A stretch of DNA of 64,000 nt, taken from NCBI GenBank assembly GCA_035578155.1, contig JAPWDM010000003.1, positions 66,828,142 through 66,892,141 of the forward strand, given 5' to 3'. The translations under genes were made by a program, and so were the position numbers. This document shows, piece after piece, positions 47,761 through 59,917 of this stretch. The stretch's first letter is position 1. The number at the start of each line of letters is the position of its first letter. Origin of the DNA: Brachynemurus nebulosus. Lineage: Eukaryota > Arthropoda > Insecta > Neuroptera > Myrmeleontidae. The notes under the pieces were generated by a model. It saw nothing but the letters and a program-made list of their open reading frames with translations, was not told where the DNA came from and did no database searches.

Positions 47761-48200
47761 CATGCGGGAGAAGTACTAACTTGGCGCACACATTTCTGTA
47801 CGCAAAATAGCTGTTTGCTCACTGTACTCTTCCCACATACTTTTTTTGCGTGGGGAAAGTAAGCTTTCCACACGCAAAGCCGCCTCTTGATTTTTCATTT
47901 AATAAATATTTCATAATTATTTCTATAGAAACCACCAACAAAGTAATTTAAACGATAATTAATTCAGAAAAAAAAAGACGAACACTTAAAAATATTATTT
48001 TAAAAAGTAATAAAAATGTTAAAAATAGCAATAATATTAGAAAAAAGTATGTGAAATTCGTAATAAAAAATAGTATGTGCAACTCGTGCGGGATTGTCGA
48101 TTGCCCCACTCAAGCGAATGAGCGCACTCACTACGTTCGTGCGTTCAACTTCGCTCTCGTGGGCAATCGACAATTTCCCGCACTTATTGCACAATATACT
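47761..48200. repeat. CpG-rich hairpins, family R6
   Basis: The stretch 48060-48200 holds a strong hairpin. GCGGGATTGTCGATTGCCC pairs with GGGCAATCGACAATTTCCCGC around a CG-rich loop that includes GAGCGCACTCACTACGTTCG. The outer TGCGGGA and GCACTTATTGCACAATA parts resemble 42211. A second, weaker hairpin lies at 47822-47885 (TTTTTTTGCGTGGGGAAAG with CTTTCCACACGCAAAG). The minus-strand frame 48000-48311 spans the hairpin and is not a gene. Confidence 0.6.
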
Positions 48201-48310
48201 ATATTTTCCACGTAAAAAGAAAACAATGAACAAAGCGTGAATAACATGATAGCGAAAATTTTGTTGGATTCTTGTTAAACCACCAAATAGTGAGATGTTT
48301 CTGAAGGACA

Positions 48311-50210
48311 TTTCCCCGAAACAGTTTCTTCTTTATGGAAAACATCGTTAAAATGGGTCAAAAGATGTATTCTTATAGCTTTCTTTATTAAAAATTTTAG
48401 ATGTCGGTAGGTAGTACCCATACCCATACCCATAAGTGATTCGTTACATAACCCCCCCCCCCTACATGTGTCAATTAAAGGTTAACGAACAAAATTATTA
48501 TTAAATTGAAAATTATCAGAAAATAAATTTTAGTAGAATTTAGCAAATACATTAATGAAATTTTAGTTATCAATTTTGATAAGTAATTTTTTTTTTTTAC
48601 AAATAATAAAAGTTCTTCAAAAAACGCCTATAAATTTTTAATAAATACTTACAACGGGATTATTATTATTTATCAATCAAAAATTGGATTAACATCAATA
48701 AATTTCGCTCATACTTACCAAATATACTTGATCAAAGTCAACATTAAACATGGTAATTTTGGAAATTTTCACCAAATTTTTTTAAACTTCCCAACATACG
48801 GAAAAGATTGTAGAATGGTGATTTTGTCAAAAGGATATCTCGCGAATCGAAACATATTAATGTCAATATGACCTGAAAGTAATTTCATTTGGTCCAATCG
48901 AAAAAAGCAAATTTTAGCACTTGATTCTGGTATGGTCATGTACGATTTCTTTTTAAGGATACTTGGACCTTACGACTCGCATGTGAAAAAAAAAAATAAA
49001 AAATCGATTTTTTTCTACATAATTATGTTCCTTTAAGGTGTTAGAAATATTCCCCGCATTTTAGTGCACGCACTTTACTACAATTTAAAAAAAAAAAAAC
49101 TTGAAATGTTTTTTCCTCGAAAGTACATTCTTCGACATGGTTCCTCATGTATCTCGAAAAGTATTTGATATATCGACATAAACCAAAGTGCATATTATTC
49201 CTCGATACCGTTATTTTGGCAGGAGGATCTTTTGGTTCCATAGTATATTTTCAAAACGGCGGCTGCTTATAGTCGAGAAAAAGCGATTATTTTTGAAAAT
49301 TTATTTTCAAAATGCGATTTCTCGCTGGTTTTTTATTTTTTTTTCTTAGATCCTAGTTAGTGCCATAACTCTGTATATGTATATTTTCAAAAAATTCTTG
49401 ATTATTTGATTTTCGATCACTGGGGATTTCAGAACGCGAGGAACCATCAAGGTGGAAAAATCTCGCAGTGTCGACTTCAAAGCCATATTTATACACAGAT
49501 CATTTTTGAAATTTCAAAAAAAAATTTTTTTTGTAATCTTAAGACATGTAGAAACAATGTTGTATAAGCATTTAGTTTTTTAATAAAGTATTTATATGTA
49601 TTTAAAAAAAAAAAAATAATAAAAATGGTTGATCTTTGATGTCTTTTTGGCGAATCTCCCCTTAAATAGTTTACGCTAGTTATCGTTAAAAACACTGCAC
49701 TAATAACTAAGAAAACTATGCCTATTTTTGTAAATGTTAGTTTAATATCAGCTTTATAATATTTTTTCATATGTACAGTAGGTTATATTTGCACGTATTA
49801 TGGCTTTTTTCAATGGAAGAGATTATTTTAAATCCTATTTTGATAAAAAAAAAGAATTATGTTACCTCAATTTAAAATTTAACGATTACATTTTGGAAAG
49901 TAGATTATAATAATATTTAAAAATATATTATTTTATATAACAATAATTTTCATATTTATTAACTTTCAAAATCATAAAACAATATTTTAAAAAGTTTGTC
50001 TTGATGTTATAGTTCGAAGAACGTGTTTTTGGTGTTTTCATTGTGACGCCACCCAAAAAAAAAAAAAAAAAAAAATCCGTTTAATAAATTACGGGCGTGT
50101 ACTATAACTACAGACAATTTCAAGTCAACTATATTCAAATTATTAGGATAATTTTCTATCAAATTATCGAAACTTTTTTTAGAAATCTGTGTGATTGTAC
50201 GAAAGTTGTT
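48311..50210. other. Spacer without recognised features
   Basis: AT-rich, with C10 near 48451 and several A/T runs. Open frames at 49041-49241 and 49489-49770 (minus) have no recognisable domain. Confidence 0.4.
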
Positions 50211-50214
50211 TTCT

Positions 50215-50770
50215 TAGTGATCCTATATGCCTAATTTTGGTTAAAACGAAAAAAAAAAATAACTTTAAAAACCTCTAATTCGCTAGCAATTTTATCATTC
50301 CATCGTGCATTATTTGAGGGTTTTAAGACATTGTAAAATTTTAGTAACCTTAATGAGGTCATCAAATTAAAAAAATTATTTTTCGCAAAATGAAGTTTTA
50401 TGGAAGTACTAATCCGAATTAGAATGAGTGGTTGATTTAGGGTAATTTGGATGTGAACTTTTAATTTTTACCATGATAATGACGAAATTTTTTTTAGAAA
50501 CGTCATTAATTCGATAGTGATAGTATTTTTTATAGTGGTCCTATACACGTCTAACTTTTGGAAAAATGAGAAAAATGTTCTCGGAAAATCCATTTTTCGC
50601 TTCTAATTTTATCATTTTATCATTGCATTTACAATCTTTAGACTATTTTTCAAATCCATTGATACATGCGTAATTTAGGCCTGAACTTTTCATTTAGACT
50701 ATCAAAACGACACATTCGATGGCACACTTTTCTCTAGTGATCCTATTGCCTCAATTTTGGTAAACCCTTC
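50215..50770. repeat. Family R5, tandem copies
   Basis: The phrase AGTGATCCTATATGCCTAAT followed by TTGG(T/A)AAAA recurs at about 50215, 50533 and 50736, and TTTTATCATTCCATCGTGCA-like sequence at about 50290 and 50605. The unit also matches 27315-27600. Confidence 0.55.
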
Positions 50771-50789
50771 TGTATCTGCACTTGCAAAC

Positions 50790-51647
50790 TAGTGATGTCA
50801 AGCCAAGGAGTGGTTAGTCGATTAATCGACTAAAGTAGTTTTTCAGACAAAATTAATCATTAGTCGAAAATATTGAGTATAGAGTAGTCGAATAAATCGA
50901 CTAAATTTAATCGAATTTATGAATAGGGTAATCTATGGTAACTCTTCTAAAAACAACGTTTTGTTTTGAATTTGATTGACGACATTTAATATTTTTTTTT
51001 AAGAAAAAGAAAAATTACAATGTCATATCAAAATGTGTTAATCGCATAAAAGTGAAAATAGATAATGTTTTATTAGATTTCATTTTTTGGAGTCCAATAA
51101 ATAAAGTTAATAAATTAGTCCTCTTTGACTAAATTTAAACAAAATTAGTCGACTAAACAGATTAATCGACTAATTATCCGACATCACTAATGTCGAGCCA
51201 AGGAGTAGTTAGTCGATTAATCAACAAAAGTTGTTTTCCAGACAAAATTAGTCATTAGTCGAAAATATCGAGCATACAATAGTCGGCCAATCGACTAAAT
51301 TTTTAGTTGAATTCATAAATTAACCGATATAACTATTTCAAAAACAATGTTTTCTTCTGAATTTAATTATCGACTTTTAATATATTCTTTAAGAAAAAGA
51401 AAGATACGCCATAATTATTAAAAGTGAAAGATCATACAAATAGGAAATTCTTTAATTTCCTTTTTTTTTGAAGTCTAGTAAATAATATAGAAAAATTAAT
51501 AAATTAGTCGTTTTTAGTCATTTAAAAAATATTAATCATTTTATGTAATCATTTAGTCGAAGGTAAAATAGTCGACTAAAAACTGATTAAATGTAAATAA
51601 GAATAGTCAACTAAACCGACTAATCGAATAACCATCCGACATCAGTG
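50790..51647. mobile_element. Dimeric hAT MITE rich in TTAGTCGATTAATCGAC
   Basis: Left end TAGTGATGTCAAGCCAAGG and right end CCATCCGACATCAGTG are flanked by the perfect 8-bp duplication TTGCAAAC (50782-50789 and 51648-51655). Two head-to-tail units are visible: 50790-51189, ending GACATCACTA, and 51190-51647, starting ATGTCGAGCCAAGGAG. Only the outer ends have a target duplication, so the dimer moved as one unit or arose by duplication after insertion. Confidence 0.85.
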
Positions 51648-51797
51648 TTGCAAACTCGAGGAATTTATACTTCAACAGATTATTATTAGTTTTACAATTA
51701 TTTATGTATTTTATTTCGAAAAATCAATATTTTTAAATTTAGACGCTATATTAAAAAAACATGGTCGATTACCATCATCATCCCACGAGTTACGATT

Positions 51798-51987
51798 ATG
51801 CAAAATAACTCAACATTCAGTGGCGATGACAGTTTTATGTTACTACGGTGCAGCGATTGCAATGCGATTGCGACAATAATAAAATTATTGTGGGAGCCAC
51901 GAGAGCCAGCCCAACTCAACTTATTAAATATTGCAAATTTTATATTTAAAATGATGAGATCGATGGTTGCGCTTACAGATACATGGA
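51798..51987 (+). CDS. Weak candidate first coding exon, unknown product
   Basis: An ATG at 51798 opens a frame of 87 codons in a stretch less AT-rich than its surroundings. A consensus donor GGA|GTAAGT begins at 51988, giving a 63-codon exon. The peptide starts MQNNSTFSGDDSFMLLRCS, then carries CNAIATIIKLLWEPREPAQ, with no recognised domain. TTCAGTG just inside resembles an insect initiator. Acceptors and downstream exons are not evident. Confidence 0.2.
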
Positions 51988-52164
51988 GTAAGTGGTGTGT
52001 TGTAACAACACATCACCGCGCTACAGATGAAACAGTGTTGTCCTCGTTGGTGCTACTATAGTACCCGGTTTACAAAAAAAAATAAAATACTTCGACATAA
52101 CATGCATGCAAGTTGGTCAACAGTGTATTAGTTAGTGTAGTACATAAACCAATGAACATATATA

Positions 52165-52673
52165 CAGCTGAACTCTTTTTTATGCGGTGTGTAAAAAATG
52201 GCCATTAAAATGCATAATGTGAATCAAAATCACGAGACAGTAAGAAACTTAAACAATTACTATAATAACTTTCTTTGATAAAAATACTTCTTAACGGCTT
52301 TTAAGTATTTAATCAATACACTGCATAAGAACATAAGTTATTGCAACATTTAATTTTGTTAAAGATGTATTTTTCAAAATTTTCATAATATTATAAAATT
52401 GAAATAAAATGTTTCTACGTGAAAATTAATGTTTTATCTTGTTTATAGAAGCAACTTCTAAAGAAATTTCTAAGTTTTGAGCGTTTTGAGTGATGTTTTT
52501 TCGATGAAACTTTTTTTAGGCGGTCCCGACCAACCGCATAAAAAAAGTTTTTTTGTACAATCTGGATCGAACTATACTTTTTATAGCTATTTATGATATT
52601 TTTGAATATATATTTTTTTTGTGCGATTTTTTTTATGCGGTCTCTATTCACCGCACAAAAAAGAGTTCAGCTG
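52165..52673. mobile_element. pogo/Tigger-like MITE
   Basis: CAGCTGAACTCTTTTTTATG and the inverse of CAGCTGAACTCTTTTTTGTG, flanked by TA (52163-52164, 52674-52675). ATGCGGT followed by C/G recurs inside (52505-52545 inverted, 52634). It is 509 bp. The minus-strand frame 52415-52651 is lysine-rich and lies wholly within. Confidence 0.85.
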
Positions 52674-52679
52674 TATATT

Positions 52680-53620
52680 ATATTATATAGACCAATTATA
52701 TAAATGTATAATTGAGACAGCCAGATACGACCAAGTTCCGACCTTAATAGTATTCTGTAATATAGTAATGGATGGTATCCGTAGTAACCTATTCAAATAA
52801 TTATTACAAAAATATAATATTGATGATAAAATTTTACTTTTTTGAGAAGAAACTGCAAAATTTTGAAAGAAAGAAAGTGTTAAGAAATTATGTCCTGCAA
52901 TAATTACAGTCGCATTTGCACAAAAATTGACATTAAATTATATTCATTAAATTTCACCCGTCTCACCCTGTTACATGCCTCAAGAAAAATGCCTACGAAC
53001 TGGCTTTACGCTTTGTCTCTAGTAGTATAATACAATAGTGTTCATTGGCCTGTGGTGTAGCACCATTAATTTTTTCGTACTATTTCATAAGTCACAGTGG
53101 AGATTTCGCTATAAATTAAATCTCTCAATAGAAATTTTATAATGTAGTTTAAACGATTTAAAAGGGAAAGTACATGCGGAAGAAATTAAGTACTTTAAAT
53201 GTAGAGGAATTACCGGCGTTTAAGAATTGTGTTTTTCCAAAACAATGAAAATTAGTAATTACTCTCCCTGTCTACCTCGATTTCCTTAACACCCTGTAAC
53301 ACTTATACTAAGAGTTTTATAAATTAAAATATGAAAGGGAGAAAAAAAAAGAAATTGTTGTGAAAGAAAGTGTAATAATATTGTGTTTTATGTAACTCTG
53401 TTGAATTATATTATTAACTAGACGTACGAATGAAATTCATTATGATTTTTGTTTTCGTATTAAAAAAGAAATTTTGTAATTTTTACATTATATAGAGTTT
53501 CAGTTATGCCACATTGTAATATTTAATGTGTTACCAATAAGTGTAGTGAAGTATTTAAAATACAGGATGAATACTTTAACTGATGTCTTACAATACATAC
53601 TATAAAGGCAATATGTTTTG
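52680..53620. other. Spacer without recognised features
   Basis: AT-rich sequence with no ORF, repeat boundary or RNA gene that I could support. Confidence 0.4.
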
Positions 53621-53629
53621 TTACGCTTC

Positions 53630-54010
53630 ACTTGCACGCCTCAATCGAAAACTAATAAACTTGAAATTTTGCTAAAAATATATAGCTGGAGTGGAGAAGG
53701 GCATAGGCTACTTTTACTCCAGCAAAAAATATTTAATTTCCGTGGAAAATGTATTTAAAATGTTGTCTCTCTCACCTTTAGCCGTCAACGGCTTAATTAA
53801 CCGAATTGAAACTTTTCATAATGATGGTCGGAGAAGACGTGGAAGGACATAGGCTATTTTTTACCATGGGGGAAAACATTCCCAAGAAAACAATTAAGCT
53901 ACGGCAGTGACTATATTAAAAAAAATTAATGACTGATTCAAAAACTTTGCATAGTGTTGAGAGAGAGAGAGAGAGAAAAAGGACATACACTACTTTTACC
54001 AGAAAATATA
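53630..54010 (+). repeat. Three tandem copies of a ~140-bp transposon-derived unit
   Basis: GGCATAGGCTACTTTTACTC (53699), GGACATAGGCTATTTTTTAC (53846) and GGACATACACTACTTTTACC (53981) mark three successive units, each preceded by a purine-rich GAGAAG stretch. The third contains a (GA)n tract at 53959-53976. Similar wording is common in insect repeats. The next element starts directly afterwards. Confidence 0.5.
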
Positions 54011-54020
54011 TTTACAATAA

Positions 54021-54454
54021 GGAGCGATCTACACTATCGCTCCGCTCTCGGTACGATATCGCTACGCTCCCGATTCGATAAAATATTCTTACACATGAAA
54101 CAATGAGTGTATTCATCGCTCCGATATCAGTCGCGGTACGCTCTCGCTTCAATGTTGCTCCAATACCAATACCACTCAGGTAATATTTTATCGGAGCGAT
54201 ATCAGACTGGTTATGACTTGTACGTATAGTGTAAATACTTTTGTGATTCCACTCCGCTCCGCTTGCATTCAGTTGTTATGAAAAGATGTTTGTATCAAAC
54301 TGAGACCGAACTGGGCGCGTATCGAGAGCGGCATTATAATGTGAATGGAGAACGAATAGGTACCAGTATGGTATCAGCACTCTCAATGTGAACACAACAA
54401 GATTATACCGGAGCGAGACCGAAGTGATATCGGCACTATAGTGTAGATCGGACC
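54021..54454. mobile_element. PIF/Harbinger-type (TAA) MITE
   Basis: Left GGAGCGATCTACACTATCGC and right the inverse of GGTCCGATCTACACTATAGT, flanked by TAA (54018-54020, 54455-54457). TCGCTCCG and CGGAGCGA units recur in both orientations through the interior. The minus-strand frame 54276-54464 reads through it and is spurious. Confidence 0.8.
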
Positions 54455-54513
54455 TAAATACCAAAATATCAATTTATACGGTTAGTCGAATCAATACGAT
54501 TAAGTTAAAAAAT

Positions 54514-55202
54514 GCTTTTTTGCACGATCGTGTATTTTCATGCATTTACCGATGCTGTTGACAATGCTGGTAAGTTACATTTCCCGAACGTTTGTTTACA
54601 TTCATGGAAACCAAAAAATAACAGTGCGGTAAGTGAAATAGATGCGTGGTAAGTGAATAGGAGTGTGGTAAGTGAAATTAGTTCAAAAATGATTGTATTT
54701 ATTTATTTATATTGAAATTATTAAAAGTATAATTTGAACAATTAGGAAAATAAATCGATTAATATGAAAATTTTCACTAGTTTGCACATTATTATTACTA
54801 TTCTTGGCATTAATCTTCTCATTTTATTGACATTTCAAAAGGTCGTTCAATCATTAAAATTTTCTGTGGTTTTCATAATCTTCCTTTCATTTCACGAGAA
54901 TAAATTTTCAGTCAAAAATAAAATGCTTCATCAATTTCATTATTCTCACTAATATTATAGTTAATTAAAAAAAAATATTCACACCAGTGAAATATTGACA
55001 CTTAATTTTTTATGTACAAATATGGTTGTCAATTGTCACTACAAAGATTCGTATTAGTTGCTATAAATATTTATAATATTTATTCATGGCATTCTATGTC
55101 ATAACATAGAAATATAAATTTCACCTATATTATCCGAATTTTATTTTTTATTTAACATTTATTTTTATTCTTTGATTATTTTAAATCGATCGTGCAAAAA
55201 AT
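54514..55202. mobile_element. Putative element with CACGATCG inverted ends and GGTAAGTGAA repeats
   Basis: TTTTTTGCACGATCG (about 54515) and CGATCGTGCAAAAAA (about 55187) are an inverted pair. Near the left end GTGCGGTAAGTGAAAT, GCGTGGTAAGTGAAT and GTGTGGTAAGTGAAAT follow one another. Outside the right end a hairpin TTTACTGATC...GATCAGTAAA occurs (55230-55306). Boundaries are uncertain. Confidence 0.4.
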
Positions 55203-55908
55203 ATTATACAATACACAATGCGTTAAGTGCATTTACTGATCTCGAAAATTGCAAAAACTCGACGCTGCGGGTCTCGTTTTCACAACATTTTCTCGATCAG
55301 TAAAAGCAACTTACCGAACTTATATTGTAAAATACTATTTAATTCTTTGCTCTCTTTTGATTGAACAATATTTTTTGAAAATTTGGATTTGGTGTTGTGA
55401 TTATTGAAATTTACGATATTCTTTAAATTTGGTGGAGAATCACCCACTTCATAGCCGACCGGGTATAGGTTTCAATTTTGTTCGTAGGATTTTTGTTGCT
55501 TTTGTTACGCTGCTCATTTTTTTGTCTGCGGGCATCCGGTATAAACACATATATGTACATAATTTTTAGTGCATTAATTGTGCTATTGCTGAATTGATAA
55601 GAGAAATCGAAAGTGAAAACTAACACTTCGTATGTTTCAATAAAAACCTATATACATACACAGCTATACTACTTACATGATTGGACTGTATGTATGTGTT
55701 GTATTAACAGAGACACATTTTGCTCAATTATTATTACTGGAAGTTATTCAAATCGAAAAAATTATATGTATCTAAGCAACAAGCATTTACGAGAAACTAA
55801 CGACGGAGAGGCGGAGGGAATTAATACTGACATAGTAAATAATAAATGTAATTTCATTATATCACCGTCATTGTTTTATGTCTTTCAGGTCTTTATGGTC
55901 TTTCTTAA

Positions 55909-56434
55909 GGTAGTTGGCGGATAAAACGATTTTTTCAAAGGACTTGAACGAAACTTCTCTAGATAATATTTATTTACTCCAATACCAATAATACGAGCCC
56001 TAACCGAAAAAAAAAATTGACCACCCCAATTTTGAGAAAAACGATTTTAGAGTTTTGTAATTTTAACACGGGCTCTTATGGAAAAATTCTATTTTTCTTG
56101 AATAAAATGAAAACTTATCAAAGGAATTTGATAAAAATTTAATATGTTATTTAATACAAAGTTACAAACCATATTTAATAAGAAATAATAATTATTGACC
56201 ACGCCGTTCTTGAAATATAATTTAAAAACATCATTTTACAACGTTTTTACAACGCTTTTTCAACAATTTTATTGCTTTTAAATTGCTGCAATATAAACGC
56301 GCGGAAATTAAAAAAAAACAAAAGGTATACAAATATAATAACTAAAGAATATTAATACCTTACTTAATTTTTGATAAAAGAAAATTTTTTTGCTGAGATA
56401 TACTTTTGTACCTGACTATCTCAGAGCCAGTACG
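55909..56434 (+). mobile_element. GGTAGTTG-family TTAA element, copy D
   Basis: GGTAGTTGGCGGATAAAACG at the start, hairpin CTGAGATA...TATCTCAG and CAGTACG at the end, TTAA on both sides (55905-55908, 56435-56438). It is 526 bp, close to copy C in length, which supports these ends. Confidence 0.85.
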
Positions 56435-56607
56435 TTAATTATTAAATTAGCTAGATAAATAATAAGAAAATTTATTTAAAACTAATAAATAACACAAACT
56501 ATAGAATGGTAAATAAAAGTTGACGGTATAATGCCATCCATCTATTATATTCCGAGGATATTAAAATCCAATATGATTTCCAGTAGTGTTATATAATCTG
56601 ATTTTAA

Positions 56608-56760
56608 GGTGGTTGGGTTTGTACAGTCTGAAAATATTTTCACGATTGAGTTACATATCTTAAAAGGAACGACGGAATCACTACGAGATTACTTTTGTGT
56701 CCGTCTGTCCGTTTTTCAGACAGACGGTTTCTCAAAAAATATGTACCAAAAGGGAGGAAT
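56608..56760 (+). mobile_element. End of a TTAA element related to 12710
   Basis: TTAA (56604-56607) is followed by GGTGGTTGGGTTTGTACAGT and CTGAAAAT, matching the reverse complement of 12800-12836. Then comes GTCCGTCTGTCCGTTTTTCA, followed by its partial inverse CAGACGG. No second end was found. Confidence 0.45.
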
Positions 56761-56999
56761 CTGGAATTTGGTATAATGTCCGCCAATCAACGCTTAAAAA
56801 AAAACAACAATTATTTTGGATTAAATTGAGACGTTTGGCCCAAAACAATTTTTTAAAAAAGAGTTATCGCTAAGGATTCTAAATATTTTTTTTTTTTAAT
56901 TTTTGGTCCAGTGATTTGATTTTTTAAATTTCTCAAACTAAAATTCTGATTTTTATACGATTAATAGACGATACTGAGTCACAGATTACATGCCGGAAA

Positions 57000-57484
57000 A
57001 CTATGGATTTTTTTGATAGTGTAATAGTTGCTGAAAATACTAGATGTTACGAGAATAATATCGAAACATCGATTTTAGTCTAAGCTATCCAGAATTTAAA
57101 AAGTCCTGTAGCTAATTTAAAACAAGATCCATTACTTTATGGCAAGTTCTAGGAACCACTTATCCAAACTTGAAAAAAATTTCCATTAAATATTTGTGTT
57201 GCACAGCAACTTCAACAGCTTCAGAGAGACTTTTTTCAAAAGCTGGGCAACATTTGTATCAACAAAGGAACAGATTAAAAGGGAAACTTCTAACAAAGTG
57301 ACTTTTTTGCAAAGTGTACCAAATAAATACTGGCAATGTTAATTTTTAATAAATAAAATAATAGATTATAATGGCTGTTTATTTTGCTACATAAACATCG
57401 ATGTTTTTCTTTCGATATATATCGTATATCGATACTCTTGAATTGATGTCAACATCGATGTTTTTCTAATATCGATCATCCCTA
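57000..57484 (+). mobile_element. hAT element 3' remnant
   Basis: The transposase remnant at 57122-57301 is followed by a terminal region rich in ATCGATGTTTTTCT and ATATCGAT repeats that ends ATATCGATCATCCCTAC (57468-57484), an inverted hAT-type end (TAGGGATGATCGAT). The 5' half is missing or replaced. Confidence 0.65.
57122..57301 (+). pseudogene. hAT transposase, C-terminal dimerisation-domain remnant
   Basis: The plus-strand frame reads LWQVLGTTYPNLKKI, then KYLCCTATSTASERLFSKA, G, and RNRLKGKLLTK before a stop at 57299. This order (a W, YP.L, CVPATS..SER.FSKAG, RNRL) is the signature of the hAT family C-terminal domain, which mediates transposase dimerisation. A DPLLY trace upstream lies in another frame, showing a frameshift. 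The catalytic DDE/RNase H-like part and the BED zinc finger expected upstream are not seen. It is a dead copy. Confidence 0.8.
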
Positions 57485-58414
57485 CAGGCAACGTGTGTGT
57501 ATCCACGCATCTATACCTAACTATTCATTTTACTTATGGCTATAATGATGCTATTAATCCAATCTTCCCCGACTGAAGAATTTCCTCCCACATCAAAATT
57601 TAAATACAAACCGATGAGTTGTCAATCAACATAAATTAATAATAAACCTTTCTCTCAAATATCACTTTTTCCATGAACGAACGAACAAAATGTGAATCGA
57701 AAATAAAAAAAAATTGGTTATTTTGAAATTGGTACACATTCAAATTTAACACAGTTTTTATTATTTAAATACAACGTCGTTACTGTTATATTTGAAATAA
57801 AAAAAAATTACTTAGCTATATTTAGTTAATATAAAGTACTTACAACATTAAGTAACTCTAATTGAAAAAGTGAAATTTTGCCATTTTAACGTATTTTTAC
57901 TTCACCAACTAAAAGAGAGTGGGCGAGAGTGAACGATAGTACTACAGTGGATCACTCACTGTTCACTGTTCAAGTATTATTTTGTTAATACTATAAGAAG
58001 GTTCCACTGTTTTGTTGTTGTTTGTTAATTTCATGTCACGATAAATTAATTCGCGATATCAACACACAGAACGTGAGTTAGAGCTGCTTTGATGTTAATA
58101 AAAAAAAAAAAAAAACAATAATGATTTTATAGGTTTACAGTGATCGCCAAAAAAGTTGACCATATCGCTCTAATTTTGTTGGTACATGCAAGTAGATCAA
58201 GTTGTGAACCTATATTACTAAAATCAGTACACATTAGCAACAAATAGATGTGTATTCAGTGGCCTTGATATTAAACATGCATAATTTTAAACTATTTTGA
58301 AAAATTTATGAGCACGCAATTACGTGAGTGTTGTCCCGAGAGTACGATATATTTAAAATATCACTGTTGAAAACTGGCCTAGAAACTTATGCCACAGTAT
58401 AAATAAATATGTCA

Positions 58415-59028
58415 AGTTTACACAATGAGTAACTTCAAAAATGTAAACTTTACCGCATCGATGCAGCAATATGACTTTTCTGATGCGTCTAATACCACAT
58501 AATGCGATGCTGATGCTCTCTTGAAATTTGATGCACATTAGATGTTTTTGAATGGGATATTGGCATCACTTAACCTCTGATTTGGCTACAGATAGACTAT
58601 AGATAATATAGCAATACAGTCCTTGTATAGGTATATTATCTTTGAATTTCAACTTGAACTTATTTGAAATTGAAAATATTGAAATTATTTGAATAAAAAA
58701 TATTACATACCTATTTTGAGTGCAAGATGTATTCAAAAAGTTTAAACAATTTTAATCAAAGGTAAATCTTTTTCAACAATTTCTTTTTCGGAATTATTCC
58801 TGTTGGTGTTAATACCTACATAATATGGCAAGTAGTTATAATTCTACATCATACACATGACATCCATCTTGGACAAGCATCACTAAATTTCTTGATGCAT
58901 TGTTTTAACGCATCAAATGCAAAAATGAACTTTTGATTTTTCGTTGTGATGCGTCTGATGCGTTTTTGAACTTTTGATTCTGCCTCATGCAAGCAGCGAT
59001 GCATTTTTGAAGTTAGCCAAACTTACAA
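58415..59028. mobile_element. Putative degenerate element rich in GATGC motifs
   Basis: Left AGTAACTTCAAAAATG (58431-58446) and right CATTTTTGAAGTTAGCC form an inverted pair. GATGCGTC, GATGCTGATGC and their complements recur on both arms over 600 bp. No target duplication could be fixed. Confidence 0.45.
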
Positions 59029-59033
59029 AAAAT

Positions 59034-59083
59034 AAACCACGCTCTGCTACCACGGTTGCCGAGTTGGTAGCAGAGCGTGGTTT
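59034..59083. repeat. Perfect 19-bp-stem hairpin, copy 1
   Basis: AAACCACGCTCTGCTACCA (59034-59052) and TGGTAGCAGAGCGTGGTTT (59065-59083) pair perfectly around a 12-base loop. A relative lies at 59918-59960. It may be an element end, a cleavage or regulatory hairpin, or a small-RNA precursor; the sequence does not decide. Confidence 0.85.
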
Positions 59084-59917
59084 AGTAAATCTTATAATGT
59101 TCAAGCCTACATTAGTGTAGAGTTGCACATTGTATTGAGTACAAGTCGAACATTGCATTGAACATGAATTCTTTAAAAAGGCTATTTTTGCTTCCGTAAA
59201 AAAGATTGGATCAATATAACATATTTTGAAACAAAACTGTATTCAAATTTTTTGACGGTTAGTGTACCATTTATGAATGTTTAAATAAATAAATAAAATT
59301 TCTAACTTTTAAACAGAAATTTATTTTTACACAATCAAATAAGTAGTAGACACATTTTCGAAAGTTAAAAACAATTGAGAGATAATAATAATAGCTCTTT
59401 CTCTAATTTATCAGTTAATTAATATCATTTTCAATTAATTGAATTATTCCAAGAGAAAATAAGATATTAAAATTTTATTCAAATTAGGAAACTAAAAAAA
59501 AAATGTAAGTATTAAAATTATGTTTATTAATCTAATATTAGATTGCCAAGCAAGATTAATTTTAGTAAGTTTTGCGGATCCATTGATTTTCTAAATGTGC
59601 TAGTTGCTTATTCAATTTTTTTTTTTTTTTTTTTGATGACGAAACATTGTGTTTGAAAAAATGTAGGTACATGCATATTGTAATGTAAGAAATAAAAATA
59701 TTGTTTACCTTAACTGCTTCATTTAACTTCATCTCAAATAAAATGCAATTCTGTGAACAAAAATACACCAAAGTTACAAAAGCAGACAAGAAATTTAAAT
59801 TCTATATGTACAAAATTTAAAAATTAAACACAGACTAATAAAGAAAGAGTATAAAGTATAATAAATACGTCAGGTTTACAGAGCCTTACAAAAACAAAGA
59901 AACACAATATAAATACG

